Shown: positions 34,028-45,387, counted from the stretch's first letter. The stretch: DNA of 64,000 bases from Lantana camara (GCA_037501455.1 CM074865.1:3917001-3981000); one strand, 5' to 3'. Notes: generated by a model from the letters alone, not told the origin. Translations and numbers: made by a program.

Positions 34028-36756
34028 TCAACCAATCATTTTTCCTGCAGTCAATATCTTAGCAGCCAAATGAGCCCGGTAGTACGACATCTTCACATTC
34101 AATGATTCAGCCCAGAAGGCAGCATCATCCCTCGCAAAACATTCGGCAAAGAGGCAGAAAAAGGCACCGCAATCAAGGCTGTGATCACCTTGTGAGGGAC
34201 ACACCTGACCTTCAACATCGTCAGTCGGGATCTCATACTTGTGCGAATGAAACAGGTACATCCGGATGAACTTGGCCCAAGTTTTTGCATGTCCGATTGC
34301 CATGGCAGATAACATAGAGTTCAAGCGTTTGAATACCTTGTTTTTAGTGTCGAGGACAACCATATGCCAGTGGTTCTTCGTGTTCAATGGGAAGATGATG
34401 TAACGATAACCTCCCAAAACATCGAGATTCAGACGCTCAAGCAACGAACGCACACTCCTTGTGAGACCGGCATCGAGGAACTCACCAAGCTCTTGTAGAT
34501 CCGCACTATGAAATCTCTTCTTTGAACCTTTGATGAACTTTTTGCCCTGCATGCCCTTCAATATCTCAGCTGTCACGTGGGCTGACATGCCCCAAATTTT
34601 TTTCGAGTTCATCGTGCGGTTCAAAATTTCAATAAAACTCTCAAATACACTTTGCCTCATCTCGAGGCCCCAAAGTAGTCTGTATATATCAGAATTGAAG
34701 ACTTCTACTTCGTACCCACAGTAAACAACATCCATAGCCTCCTTACCATCACCCCGGATGAATCCATCGATGATTTCTCGCTCATCTGTACTCAGCTCAC
34801 CTCTTCCTGGGTAGTCTAACCTCCCAACATAATCAATGCAGTCATCCATAAGGGTTTTCACCTTCACAACACAAGAATATAAAGTTAAAGATTATGACAT
34901 TATCAAATAACATACAATAATTATATTTAATTGAAATCTAGCATCTTACTTTCTTCTTCATCTTTGGGACCGTGGATGAAGGAGGTGTAATGAAGTCGGG
35001 GGCTTTTCTTTTCTTTCTCCTGTCGTCCCTCTCTCTGACATCAGCAACAATGGAGCTAATAGTGTCCTCGACTTTCTTCATTCTGATTTCATCGCGCCCA
35101 CTGTTCGATTCGGATCCACTGGCATAATCCTCAACAACCTGAAAACCTAAAGTACCTTCATCCTTCTCTTCTTTATCCTCATTCAAATTAAGCTCCCCAA
35201 CTTCCTCCTTCAAATTCTGCTCCCCAACAGTCTCTACAATCTCCACAGCAGCTACATCCTTCTCTTCTTTATCCTCCACATCCTTCTCCACCACTTTCCC
35301 TTGCATATCAGTCAGTATAACAACAACATCTTCATCTCCCTTCTCCTCATTCTCCTCACTTTGCTCAACCTTGTCACTCTCCTTCTCATCTTCAACCTTT
35401 CGATCGTTCTCAACCTCCTGTTCAATTTCCACCCTCACCATCTCATTAGCCGCAACCTTTTCACGACTTTCATTCTCACTATCATTTTCCTCTTCAATGT
35501 TTTCAACATTCAACCCATCACTCTCACTCTCCCGTTCACTCTCCACCCCTACAGTCGCGTTATCCTTGCTGTCTTCAACATGCACTTCTTCTTCTTCTTC
35601 TTCTTTCTCCTCTGCAGTACTCTCTTCATCATCAGAATCCCCAACATCTACTCCCTTCTTTACCAATTTTCTCAACAACTTTAACTCTCTTCTCTGATTC
35701 TCAATAATTTCCCTCAACAAAGATATAGTCCCCTGTTCACCATTATTGTTTGAGGTGGGAGGTTCAAACAATTGCAACTCCCTCGATTGAGTTGCAACAA
35801 TGTCCACAAGCTTCAAAGGAAATAAATGATGTTAGTAATATACGCAAACTATAAAATTAAGTGAAACTGTTAAATGTCTTACCTCAATCCTCTCAATGCC
35901 ATCCAGAACATCATTGGCTCTTTCAAGGTTGCTAGGCAAATTGGTTTCTTGTGATTGCCATCTAAAAAATCGAGGAAATGCCCGCACCGAGGTAGGACAG
36001 CCATACATAGGAAAATGCTCGTAAAACCAAGCCTATTTCATTAAACATAATACATATTCAATACTTTAACACAACTATACACATAATAGACAACAACATA
36101 TACTATAATTCTGAATACCATCAAACCAGCCACGAAACCGTTGATGTAGACTGAATTATTGGTCGCATGGTGACTGATGGCTCCTACCAAAAACCTATAA
36201 GCAGCCACACCCCAAGCAAACTCTCCAATGCAAGATAGGTCATCCACATAGCAAATAAGTCCTCTAGGCATAGTACATGAGCTCTGAGGGAATAGTAATG
36301 TCGAGAATATGAATAGTATATACATTCGGCAAAAATCTTCCACATCATCCTTATTTGTACTCTGGACCAACTCCCTCATAATGGCTGCAATGTTATCCTT
36401 CTTACAGCTCTTTGGATCGTTACCAAAAAATTCCTCAAGTGTCGACGATGGCAGCTTCGAGTGTAAATCAACGTTCAAACCATAATGTCGCAGGCCATTA
36501 ACTATACAGAATTCCCCAGCGGTGAAGGGAACAATGATATCTTCGCCCACAGTCAGAGAACAGGTTTGCACATCAAATCTGGATAACAATAGCTTGATTC
36601 TAGAATTGGATGCATATGCAAGCGGCATGTTCAAGTAACAACCAAATGGACATCTAGAAATGGCTTCATGGTGTACGGGCTTCATTAAAACCCGAATATG
36701 TTCCATTTCTTTGCAGAATGCCACGGGGGAACAACGAGTTTTAAGGTGGTCCATAC
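34028..36756 (-). CDS. ULP1-like (C48) protease gene of the MULE, with DUF1985-type N-terminus
   Basis: Exons on the minus strand: about 36769-36041 (DUF1985-like: FDVQTCSLTVGEDIIVPFTA, then GEFCIVNGLRHYGLNVD), 36030-35881 (AWFYEHFPMYGCPTSVRAFP), 35812-34951 (very acidic linker, Glu/Asp/Lys-rich, ending KMKKK) and 34861-34028 (protease). Splice sites are canonical (GTAAGA donors, AG acceptors) and phases join. The protease has NHWHMVVLD (His 166), then FKRLNSM where the family usually has an Asp before Ser, so Asp is Asn (183). It ends with CPSQGDHSLDCGAFF (Gln 226, Cys 233). C48 enzymes cut SUMO-type isopeptide bonds. The Asp-to-Asn change may lower activity. The exon upstream of 36769 (5' UTR or first codons) was not resolved. 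Also possible: an expressed transposon accessory protein. Confidence 0.72.
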
Positions 36757-36802
36757 CTGCCAACGATAACAACACAAAGTTAATAACAAATTCGTGTACC
36801 AA

Positions 36803-37429
36803 AAAGACTAAATAGCGTATCTAAACACAACAATATAGTATTAAAGCAGAAGAGGGCAAACCAATAAAAATCTAGGGTTTTCAATTTCAAACATCCCACA
36901 AACAAATAAGGGCATTTCGGTTGAATGAACCTCAAAAGAAGTCAGGGCAATTTAATTCATTCAACTAAATGTGACTTTCGTGTACAAAAATGGTGTAATA
37001 AGGTATCTAAAAACAAAAAGATCGTATTCAAGCATAATATGAGGAAGAGGAAGAAAAGCTAGGGATTTTCTTCTCAAACAAAATACACACAAAGCTGAGC
37101 ATTTCGGTACAATCAAAACCCAACCAAAGCAGGACATTCAGGTTCCATCAACACCCAACCATTATCGTGCCAAAAAAACACATAATAGCATATCTAATAC
37201 GACATATTTCCTATTGGAGAAAAGCTGGGGCAAAAAACGGCTGAAAGCTCTGACCTCTGTAACTGAAACCCACTTTTCCGGCCACCACAAGTCGATTTTC
37301 GGCTCACAAATTGCCTCTTCCCGTCGTCGGATTGTTGCTCAGAATCCCCTGACCGTTTCGCGTTCTTTTTTTGGTTTTAACAATGATGAGAGTGATGGGT
37401 TTGGGAGGGAAACTGATAGGCGTCAAAGG
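36803..37429. other. 5' region of the ULP-like gene, inside the MULE
   Basis: No conserved coding exon was found. It probably holds the promoter and UTR of the minus-strand ULP-like gene. Confidence 0.35.
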
Positions 37430-37566
37430 GCATGTAGGTAAAATAACCCAAATTAGGGATTGAAGTAAAATTAGGTAAGTGAATTGGGGAGTTAATAAGA
37501 AGCGTTTTTCAAGGGGGGAGTAAAGTAAAATTGGACATCCCATGTGGGGAGTTATTCCATATTTTC
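37430..37566 (-). repeat. Right terminal inverted repeat of the 9.1-kb MULE
   Basis: Inverted partner of 28493-28640, followed by the target duplication CGGCAAAAC. Confidence 0.75.
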
Positions 37567-37959
37567 CGGCAAAACAAAGTTGTTGAAAAGAATAAAGAAA
37601 GAAAAGAAATAAGGGATTCTCTTGGACAGTAGAAAAGAACAATAAGAAGGGTGTGCTTTAATTTACAATATTCAAATTAATGTATCGAACACTTGCTTTA
37701 AAAGAAAATAAGAAATGATACTATCTACAGTTCCAAGCAGATGAATTGAAAACTAAACTTCTCAATAAAATGAAAAAGGATACTAGCTACAGTTACACGC
37801 AAATGGAAAATGTACTATAATCTTCAAGATTCAAAGTAAACTAGAAATATTGATATTATTATAATTATACGAAAATACAGATAAAAGACACTACATATAA
37901 TAAATTTAAAAAAAATAATAAAAGCTTATAACATAAAAAGAAAAAAAAACACCGTATTA

Positions 37960-37986
37960 CACGTGCAACGCACGTGCACCCTGCTA
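37960..37986 (+). other. Helitron 3' terminus (hairpin plus CTAG)
   Basis: A 7-bp stem CACGTGC/GCACGTG with loop AAC is followed after seven bases by CTAG and T. This combination is diagnostic of plant Helitron 3' ends. Confidence 0.65.
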
Positions 37987-38038
37987 GTATATGATAAATT
38001 TTGTGGACTTGTGACGTGTGTTATGTAATTTAATATAT

Positions 38039-38530
38039 GGGAAAATTACAATTTTGGGACACTAACTACCCCTAATTCACAATTTTGGACTTTAACCGTG
38101 GCATTCACAAATTTAGGATAGTAATTAAAGAAAATTTTCAATTTAAGTACTCCGTTCAATTCAATTCAATTTTCCGGCAAAAAAAACATACGTGACATGC
38201 ACGTATCGATGGAAAAATCGTATGTGGCTGATTAATGCTTGTGTGTCAGATGACTAATGTCCATATATGCAAAAATACATACACATAGGAAATTCCCTTT
38301 TCTAATTCAAAAAAATAAAAAAAATCCTTTATTCAAAAAAAGAAAGAGCTTTTTTTTTTTTTAATTTTTCTTTTATGTGATCACATGCTAATCACGTACC
38401 ATCTTTGACCAATAAAAAAATCAAAGTAAACAAAAACTCTGATGAATCGTAAGTCCCCAATATCAAAATCCCTAAGCTAAAAAAGAACCCTAATTCCTTA
38501 AAGACCCAACTCGTGATAGTGGTGCCAATT
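38039..38530 (+). repeat. Left inverted repeat of the 5.4-kb MULE
   Basis: Matches 43005-43466 in reverse, with several small indels. Confidence 0.8.
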
Positions 38531-38572
38531 GAAGATTGGCTTTTGATTTTGGCTGGAACTTATGAGAAGAAG

Positions 38573-41500
38573 ATGGTTTTCGAAAGATCTCAAAAGAGTA
38601 ACCACCGTCCTCCACCTAAATACCGTAAGTAGACACGATTGTTGTTTCAATGTTGATTTTTGATAATATTGTGTAATTTTAATATGTTTTTCTTGAATAT
38701 TGATGTTATAATCTGTCATAACCGAATAAATATTTGGTGTTTTTGTTGTTTTTTACCACTCTTGACCCTACTTGTTCCCTGTGAAGAAACCATGGTCCCC
38801 ATCGTCATTTTTCTCCTTTATTATAATCTATTGCACATGCCTTGGTCGTTTTATTGTGTGGGTGTGTATTCTCTAAGGTTTTACGTACATTGCTTCGTTG
38901 GGCTGACTTTTTTTTTTTTTTTTTTTTTTTTTAATGTTATCAGATCCTAAGAGTTCTAATGTTACTGTTGCTATATATTTCAATGGTGAAGTAAGGCATT
39001 ACGAAAACCCTTCGAATTATCATGGAAGAGTGAAAAAAATAGATTGGGTAAATGTTGATATGCTATCACTTGATAAATTGACTGAGTTTACTGAAATATA
39101 CCATATCTTAGGCGGGATAGATGCTATTACACCTCAGTTGATGGTGCGTTTAAGCTGTTGGAGTTCGATGATGAAGTGATATTCCATGTTAAGGAATATG
39201 GGAGGTTAAAAATAGAGTTTCCAATTTTTGTGCAGCAAATTGTATATGTTGATGCTGCGAATGTGGAGGAGGGTGTTACCACTGATGTCCCAATTTTGGA
39301 GACAATTGAAGAAGAAAATGGAGAAGATTTCTACCAATCAGAAGTGTTTACTCAGTCAGTTGAGGATGTTATGATAGGTTTAGGGATCGATAATCAAGAC
39401 AATCATAAGTCGGGGGTTGAAACAGAGGATTGTGGTGATGATTTTGGGGTCGACAACTCTATGGATGTAGGTGAAATGAATGAATAGGTTGCTAAAGACA
39501 ACGACGATAAATTTGCTGCACACTTGAATGAGGATGTTGTAGGCAGTGATGAAGATTTGGATGTACACCGATTGTCTGGAGAAGATGAAGAGTTACCCTC
39601 AAACCATATGCCCAATCGAGTTGATATGTTGAATCCATCTTTTGAATTAGGTCAGCCTTTCAGCTCTAAGGACGAATTCAAAAAATGCATCAACACACAT
39701 GCTATTTTGACAAGAAGGTCTCTATCATTCATGAAAAGTGATAGTAATCGTGTTTATGTAAGATGCGCAGCATCCAACTGTCATTGGAAGATTAACTGCA
39801 TATTATTTTAGAAATCTTGGGTAGTGAAGGAGTACAATCCCAAACATAATTGTTATGAAACTTACAATGTGAAAAATGTAAAAACAAAGTGGCTTGGTGA
39901 GAGATACATACATCTCTTCAAATCTGATGCAAAAATGAGTGTGAAGGGATGGAGGCTTGATGTTACAAATGAACTCGACGTCGAGGTTTCTAAGTCTCAA
40001 GCTTACAGAGCGAAGAATTTAGCATTAGAAATGCTTGAGGGTGATCCAGACTTCCAGTATACAAAGTTATGGGACTATGCTGAAGAACTCAGAAGATCGA
40101 ATCCCGGGTCAACTGTAATATTAGGTACTGAGGACGATAATGGTGAGCAAAGATTCAGCCGCTTCTATGTTTGCTTGAATGCATTGAAAGTAGGATTTAA
40201 ATCAGCTTGTAGGCCATTAATTGGTGTCTATGGATGCCATTTGAAAGGACCTCATGGTGGTATTTTGCTTACAGCCATAGGTGTGGATGCAAATAATAAT
40301 AACTACCCTATAGCATACGCGGTTGTTCATAAAGAAAATGGTGAGACTTGGGAGTGGTTTTTGAGGATCTTGAAGAATGATTTGGAAATTACGGCACAAA
40401 AATATTTCACATTTATGTCCGACAAGCAAAAAGGCTTACTTCATGCATTTCCAATTGTGTTCCCTGACCTCGATCACAGGCATTGTGTCAGACATTTATA
40501 TGAAAATTTTTACAAGGCCGGTTTTAAGGGGATTGGCTATCAAATTGCAGTATGGCGGGCGGTGGGTGATTTTAGGACTAGAATGAGAGAACTCAGAGAG
40601 ATGAATAAAGATGCTGCTGATTGGTTTAGTGACAAACCACCTACAGAATGGAGTAGGTCCCATTTTAGTGAAGGTCCAAGATGTGACACATTACTCAACA
40701 ATGTATGCGAATCCTTCAATAGCGCTATTTTGGAAGCGAGGGACAAACCAATTATCTCAATGCTTGAGTGGATTCGAAGATATTTGATGGAGCTTTTGCA
40801 GAAATGTAGGGAGGAATCTGAAAAATGGGAAGGATATCTTTGTCCAAAAATCGAAGAAATTATTGAAAGACATGGAAGGAAAGTTGGAAGATGCAGGCCA
40901 ATAAAGGCATCTCCGGTACATTATCAAGTCAGTTGTGTTGATGGCGGTCAGTTTGCAATAGACTTTACCACACAGAGTTGCTCTTGTAGAAAATGGCAAC
41001 TCTCTGGAATTCCGTGCAAGCATGCTCTAAGTGCCATTTATAATGAAAAGCGAAGTGTTCATGACTTTGTTGATCCGTGTTTCACAGTTAATTCTTACAA
41101 GCAAGCCTACTCAAAAGTAATTATTCCTGTAAGTGGCCAAGAACTTTGGGATGAGACATTGATCATACCACCACTTCCACCAAAATTTGTACGCCAAGCT
41201 GGGAGACCGGCAAGGTTGAGGAGAAGGGGTCCATCTGAAATTGGTAAAGGGAGGAAAATAAAGAATATAAATCCCACGAAGTTAGGAAGATTGAGACCGA
41301 CAATTATACATTGTCATATATGTGGAGAACCCGGACACAATCAGAGGTATTGTCCGGAGAAGATTGATTACGTTCCCTCGAAGAGAGCAAAGCAACGGGC
41401 ATTATCAAAGGAACAAGCAGCAACAACACAAAGGAAAGAAACAGCAACATCGTGGAAGGAACCAACAACAGAAGAGGTATACCAGTTTATTTAGTCATGT

Positions 41501-42007
41501 TATTTATGTAGTACTTTTATTTACATATTCATGTTAATTATTGTGTAATGTTGGTTGTTTTGTCAGGCTGAACGAATTAACATTGCTCCACCACGCACTG
41601 ATGATGCACCTTTTGAACAAAATGAGATTCCTTCTCAAGTGACTGAAATTGTAGCTACACAATTAGCTTTAGGCACGCCACATACTCCAACATTACATGG
41701 TCCATCAATGTACGACCAGCTAATCATTGGCAACAGTGACATGTCCCAAACAAGTGGAGTATCACATGTGCAAATTTCAGAAAGAGATCAAATGGTTCAA
41801 ATTGCTAGAGAGCAGTTGGATAAAAGGATGCCATCACGGAAGAAAGTAACTGGAAAAAATACATTCAAGGCACCAAGAGTAAAAATTCGAGAACCACCAC
41901 GCATGTCCAATGATGTAGTCGCTTCTCAAGGAAGTAGTGTAAGCAATCCAATTATGGAGAAGCATATTATCGTTGACAAGGGGAAAAAGTACTTGAGTTT
42001 GGGATGA
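38573..42007 (+). pseudogene. MULE transposase with two in-frame stops and D-to-Y in the active site
   Basis: A possible first exon lies at 38573-38624 (MVFERSQKSNHRPPPKY, GTAAGT donor). The main exon is 38943-41476 after a T-rich acceptor tract, and the last exon is 41567-42007. Domains: PB1-like (VTVAIYFNGEVRHYENPSNY), an acidic stretch, a MuDR DNA-binding region, a MULE catalytic domain, SWIM CSCRKWQLSGIPCKHA (intact) and a CCHC knuckle CHICGEPGHNQRYC (intact). Lesions: a frameshift near 39140; TAG at 39485-39487 and TAG at 39809-39811, both in the frame that continues to 41494; and LIGVYGCHLKG where the family has GVDGCHLKG, so the first catalytic Asp is Tyr (40229-40231). The second Asp (FMSDKQKGL) is kept. 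The enzyme is certainly inactive. Confidence 0.85.
38909..38932 (+). repeat. Poly-T tract at the transposase splice acceptor
   Basis: A run of more than 20 T sits just upstream of the TCAG acceptor at 38942. Confidence 0.85.
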
Positions 42008-42443
42008 AGTTTCATATTTAGTTTGTAACTATAATCTATGTTTAGTCTATGTTTTGAACTTATGGTTATGTTTAGGCTAAGACTATAATTAGTGCATGCA
42101 GTATGTTTTGAACCTTTTTGAATGGTTATTGCTGAAACTTGTTAATGTTTTGAATCTTTTGGGATGGTTATTGCTGAAACTTGTAAATACATTATCATTC
42201 CTTTTAATGATATAGCAGCTGCAGTTTGAGAATTGAAGTTTTGTTGCAAAATATTTTTTCTTGAAGGATACACAATAATACAACAGAATTCATGCCAAAA
42301 TTTTCATTACACGCCCATAACAAACCAAGCAAGTATTACAAATAAACTCAAGCCGTGTTCTAACAAATTGAAGGCTACAATCGAAAATCCCCAAAGCTAA
42401 TACCCGTTCCACATCATTGAAGTCTGTTGAACCTTCCTTCAAT

Positions 42444-43006
42444 CTATTTCTGCCTACCTATCAAAACCGCCATCAACAACAACATCCAGAAGACAAAGAC
42501 AACACCAAGATGAAATTTACGCTTTTTGTTCAACTTCACCAAGTCTTCATTGCCCTTCTCAAGCTTGTCGTTTTTTTTAAGAATTACAGGGATGATAATC
42601 TTGGGCCTCTCACACATGGGTGAGTCAATCCAACAAAAATACCTGCACATCTAAACATCAATAAAGTTCTTGACAATTTAATTATTTAATTATAAGAACT
42701 TTCAAGAACAATTATTACATATAATTAAACTTTTCTTCCTCTTGGGGTGTGGAAGAAAGATCTCTTGCAATGAAGAGTGGCGCCTTCAATCCCATCTTGC
42801 AGCTCCACCCGCGAGTCGCAACGCCGGTTGTTAGCCGTAATCTGCCCCGGCGGCGGCGACACCACCACCGCGACGGAGGTTGACTGGCTCTTACCCAAGT
42901 GCTTACTCTTTAGATTTCCCGGCAACACCGCTTCCGCCGCCTCCCAAGATAACTTCATCTTCTCAAGATAACGACTCGAGACACGAATATTGCATAAAGG
43001 CTTCAA
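42444..43006 (-). CDS. GRF-type zinc-finger protein with C-terminal membrane helix (MULE accessory gene)
   Basis: Two minus-strand pieces: 43006 to about 42730 (MKLSWEAAEAVL near the start, RRCDSRVEL, RSFFHTPRGRK) and about 42647-42444 (YFCWIDSPMCERPKIIIPVI, then KKNDKLEKGNEDLVKLNKKR and FVFWMLLLMAVLIGRQK). The YFCWIDSPMCERPK segment, followed by a short coiled coil and a terminal hydrophobic helix, is the layout of plant GRF-zinc-finger proteins often found with MULEs. A GTGCAG acceptor fits the second piece. Some zinc ligands in the first piece are not obvious, so it may be decayed. It is convergent with the transposase. Function is unknown; transposon-linked by position. Confidence 0.5.
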
Positions 43007-43466
43007 TTGGCACCACTATCACGAGTTGGGTTTTTTAAGGAATCATGGTTCTTCATTAAATTAGGGATTTTGATATTGGGGACTTGCGATTCATCATAGA
43101 ATTTGCTTATTTGATTTTGTTTATTGGCCAAAGATGATCACATGATTAGTACGTGATCACATAGAAGAAAAATAAGAACTCTCTCTTTTTTTGAACAAAG
43201 GATTAAAAAAAGGAATTTCTTATGTGTATGTATTTTGCATATATGGATATTAGTCATTTGACACACAAGCATTAATTTGCCACATAGGATTTTTCCGTCG
43301 ACACATGCATTTCACGTGGTTTTTTGGTCTGAAAATTGAATTGAATTGAGCAAAGTCCTTAAATTGAAATTCTTCTTTAATTACTATCCTAAATTTGAGA
43401 ACGTCGCAATTAAAGTCTAAAATTGTGAATTAGGGGTAGTTAGTGTCCCAAAATTGTAATTTTCTC
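43005..43466 (-). repeat. Right inverted repeat of the 5.4-kb MULE
   Basis: Inverted partner of the left end. Ends ...CCCAAAATTGTAATTTTCTC. Confidence 0.8.
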
Positions 43467-43483
43467 TTATATATATATATATA

Positions 43484-44782
43484 GGGAAAATTGCAAATTT
43501 GGGACTCTAACCAACCCCATTTTGACTTTTTGGACTTTAATTTGGCAGTTTGCAATTTGAGGACAATTATTACAGATATTTTGCAATTTTAACCCCAAAG
43601 TCACCGGAACCCTTATTTTTCCTCGGAATACCACATGTGCTGCCGGAATACCACCTGAAAAATGGGTATGTGGCACTAAAATCCTAGGTGGCATATCAGA
43701 ATTATCCAACTCATTTAAATATACATGTTTATTTTCACATTTTTTTTTTGAAATTTTAAATTTAAAAGAAAATTAAATTCCTAATTTAAATTAAAAAGTA
43801 AAAAACCAAATTACTTAGTATCCTAATTCAGATTAGAGGCAATTGTAAATTAATTTAAAAAGAAAATTATTTCCACTATTTTCTTCTTGAGGCGACCACC
43901 ACCGCTATTGCACTCTGACGCCAACACCACTGTCACCGACACCAAAAGCACCAACACCCACCACGGCGGGTTGAAATTTGAGAAAAAATTTACGGCCTGT
44001 TGATCAATTTGAATACAAAATATCCAATCTCATCAGGCACCATAGATCAAATTAATTTCCTCCAATCCCGTCAATCGATCGTTTACTGCCCCACAACCAC
44101 CACGGCGGCGACGGCTGTGGACTAGTGGTGGAGGTGGGACGGTGGGGTAGGAAAAGGGGTAGGGTTTATTTTTTTCCATTTTGATATACATATATATTTA
44201 ATTAATATAAATCTTTCATTAAATAAGATATCATATTTATTACCCTTATAAAAGTAAATTATATTTATATTATATATTATAAATACAGAGTAGGTTTAAA
44301 AAAAATACATATATATTAATTAAAATATCACATTACAGACTTAGAATTAAAAAAATAAATATATTTTATTATCGGAAATTTATAATTGTAACTATGCATA
44401 TAAATATACATTTTTATTCATTAAAGTATCAAACGTATTTAGAATAAAATACTGTTAAATGTATTTTATTTTTAAAACATATTTTAAGGTGATGAGATGG
44501 TTTGTTGGATTTTTATTTTCTATCAAAACAATATAAATTTAATAAACTGTTCATGTGGCATGGTGGTTTTGCCACATACATAAAACACTGCCACATGGTT
44601 TTGCCACATAGATGAAACATTGCCACATGTTCAATTTCAGATGGGATTTAGGGTTCCGGTGACTTTGGGGTTAAAATTACAAAAATTTTGTAATAATTGT
44701 CCTCAAATTGCAAACTGCCAAATTAAAGTCCAAAAAGTCAAAATGGGGTCGGTTACCGTCCCAAATTTGTAATTTTCCCTAT
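43484..44782. mobile_element. 1.3-kb non-autonomous MULE
   Basis: The left end GGGAAAATTGCAAATTTGGG and the reverse complement of the right end GGGAAAATTACAAATTTGGG match over about 160 bp (shared TGGACTTTAATTTGGCAGTT and AACCCCAAAGTCACCGGAAC). Flanks are TATATATAT on both sides, consistent with a target duplication in an AT run. The interior has GCC/ACC-rich patches (43890-43975, 44095-44150) but no transposase. It is separated by only 17 bases of AT repeat from the 5.4-kb MULE. Its ends are related to, but distinct from, that element's. Confidence 0.8.
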
Positions 44783-44831
44783 ATATATATTTTATTGCTT
44801 TCGTATGTAATATATATTATGTATATGTTTT

Positions 44832-45270
44832 ATGTCAACATATATAGCTAGAGCTCCAACTACACAACAAGTGGTCCAATGGAAAAAACTTCCTGCCATG
44901 ATTGCTGTCTTAATGTTCTTGCTCACTATCAGAACAATTTCCTTAGCTGAAATAGTTTCAAAAGAAGATGAAGAAGCCATTCTTGCTTTCAAATCCACAA
45001 TAACCTCAGACCCTTTTAAAATCTTGTCCAAAAACTGCTCCACCAATGCATCCATCTGCATCTGGATTGGGGTATCCTGCACCACCAAGACCCCTCGACG
45101 AGTCACGGCCATTAATTTCTTCGGTTTCGGTTTTCAGGCCACTCATCTCATTCCAAATCTTGGAAACTTAACATTCCTCGATTCATTAGACCTCAACCGC
45201 AACACCTTCATCGGCTTCATACCCCGCGAGCTCTCTAATCTGCTACGTTTGAGGATACTCAATGAACCTT
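44832..45270 (+). pseudogene. LRR receptor-like kinase N-terminal fragment, plus strand
   Basis: The frame contains the same signal peptide (MIAVLMFLLTIRTISLAEIV), LRRNT (DEEAILAFKSTITSDPF, CIWIGVSC) and first LRRs (LGNLTFLDSLDLNRNTFIGF) as the exon at 4639-5197. It stops being homologous after LRLRIL at about 45258. The original start codon ATGGA(A)AAA carries one extra A (44879-44888), so the normal Met is out of frame. It is a truncated duplicate with no kinase downstream. Confidence 0.75.
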
Positions 45271-45387
45271 TAATTAGCATTTTAAATAAATTTTGTATTC
45301 CACCATAATTCAAACTTCTAATACAATATTCGTTTAATAAATATACGGAAACATAATAAATATGGCTAAAATACAATCATAATCTAT

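Larger units (their letters stand above)
28493..37566. mobile_element. 9.1-kb MULE with transposase, ULP-like gene and internal satellite
   Basis: The ends are inverted copies: the left TIR has AACTCCC...CTTACTCCCCAATCCACTT...CTAATTTTGG, and the right TIR read in reverse has AACTCCCC...TTAACTCCCCAATTCACTT...CTAATTTTAC. Similarity extends about 130 bp. Flanks TGGCAAAAC (28484-28492) and CGGCAAAAC (37567-37575) match at 8 of 9 positions, the MULE target size. Inside are a mudrA-like transposase (+, 29008-31412), an 87-bp satellite (31485-33913) and an ULP-like gene (-, 34028-36756). A MULE carrying a ULP domain matches the Kaonashi-type MULEs known from plants. The satellite is an addition I do not know from that group. 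Confidence 0.85.
18508..37986 (+). mobile_element. Candidate Helitron carrying nested insertions
   Basis: The right end shows the classic Helitron 3' signature: a hairpin CACGTGC-AAC-GCACGTG at about 37960-37976, CACCCTG, then CTAG ending at 37986, followed by T. The likely 5' end is at 18508 or 18514, where TCTATAA... is preceded by A, giving the expected A|T insertion dinucleotide. Without the gypsy element and the MULE the element would be about 6.3 kb. I found no Rep/helicase gene, so it would be non-autonomous. The 3' end is convincing; its pairing with this 5' end is an inference. Several TC starts are possible in AT-rich DNA. Confidence 0.4.
38039..43466. mobile_element. 5.4-kb MULE with long inverted ends and two genes
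   Basis: Both ends read GGGAAAATTACAATTTTGGG / GAGAAAATTACAATTTTGGG inward. The inverted similarity runs about 460-490 bp (38039 to about 38530 and about 43005 to 43466), including CCCAACTCGTGATAGTGGTG near the inner edges. Flanks are AT runs (TTAATATAT and TTATATATA), so the target duplication is not readable with certainty. Contents are a transposase (+) and a GRF-type zinc-finger gene (-) facing each other. Confidence 0.85.

Noticed and set aside
32985..34073. 362-residue plus-strand open frame
   Set aside because: It is a read-through of the 87-bp satellite; the protein is one 29-residue unit repeated, with no start context or domain.
35301..35697. Plus-strand Ser- and Leu/Ile-rich frames
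   Set aside because: They are antisense shadows of the acidic Glu/Asp-rich linker of the ULP-like gene.
42089..42283. Minus-strand 64-residue frame with a repeated SFSNNHPKRFKT / SFSNNHSKRFKT
   Set aside because: It reflects a short local duplication (GGTTATTGCTGAAACTTG) in the 3' region of the MULE transposase, not a gene.
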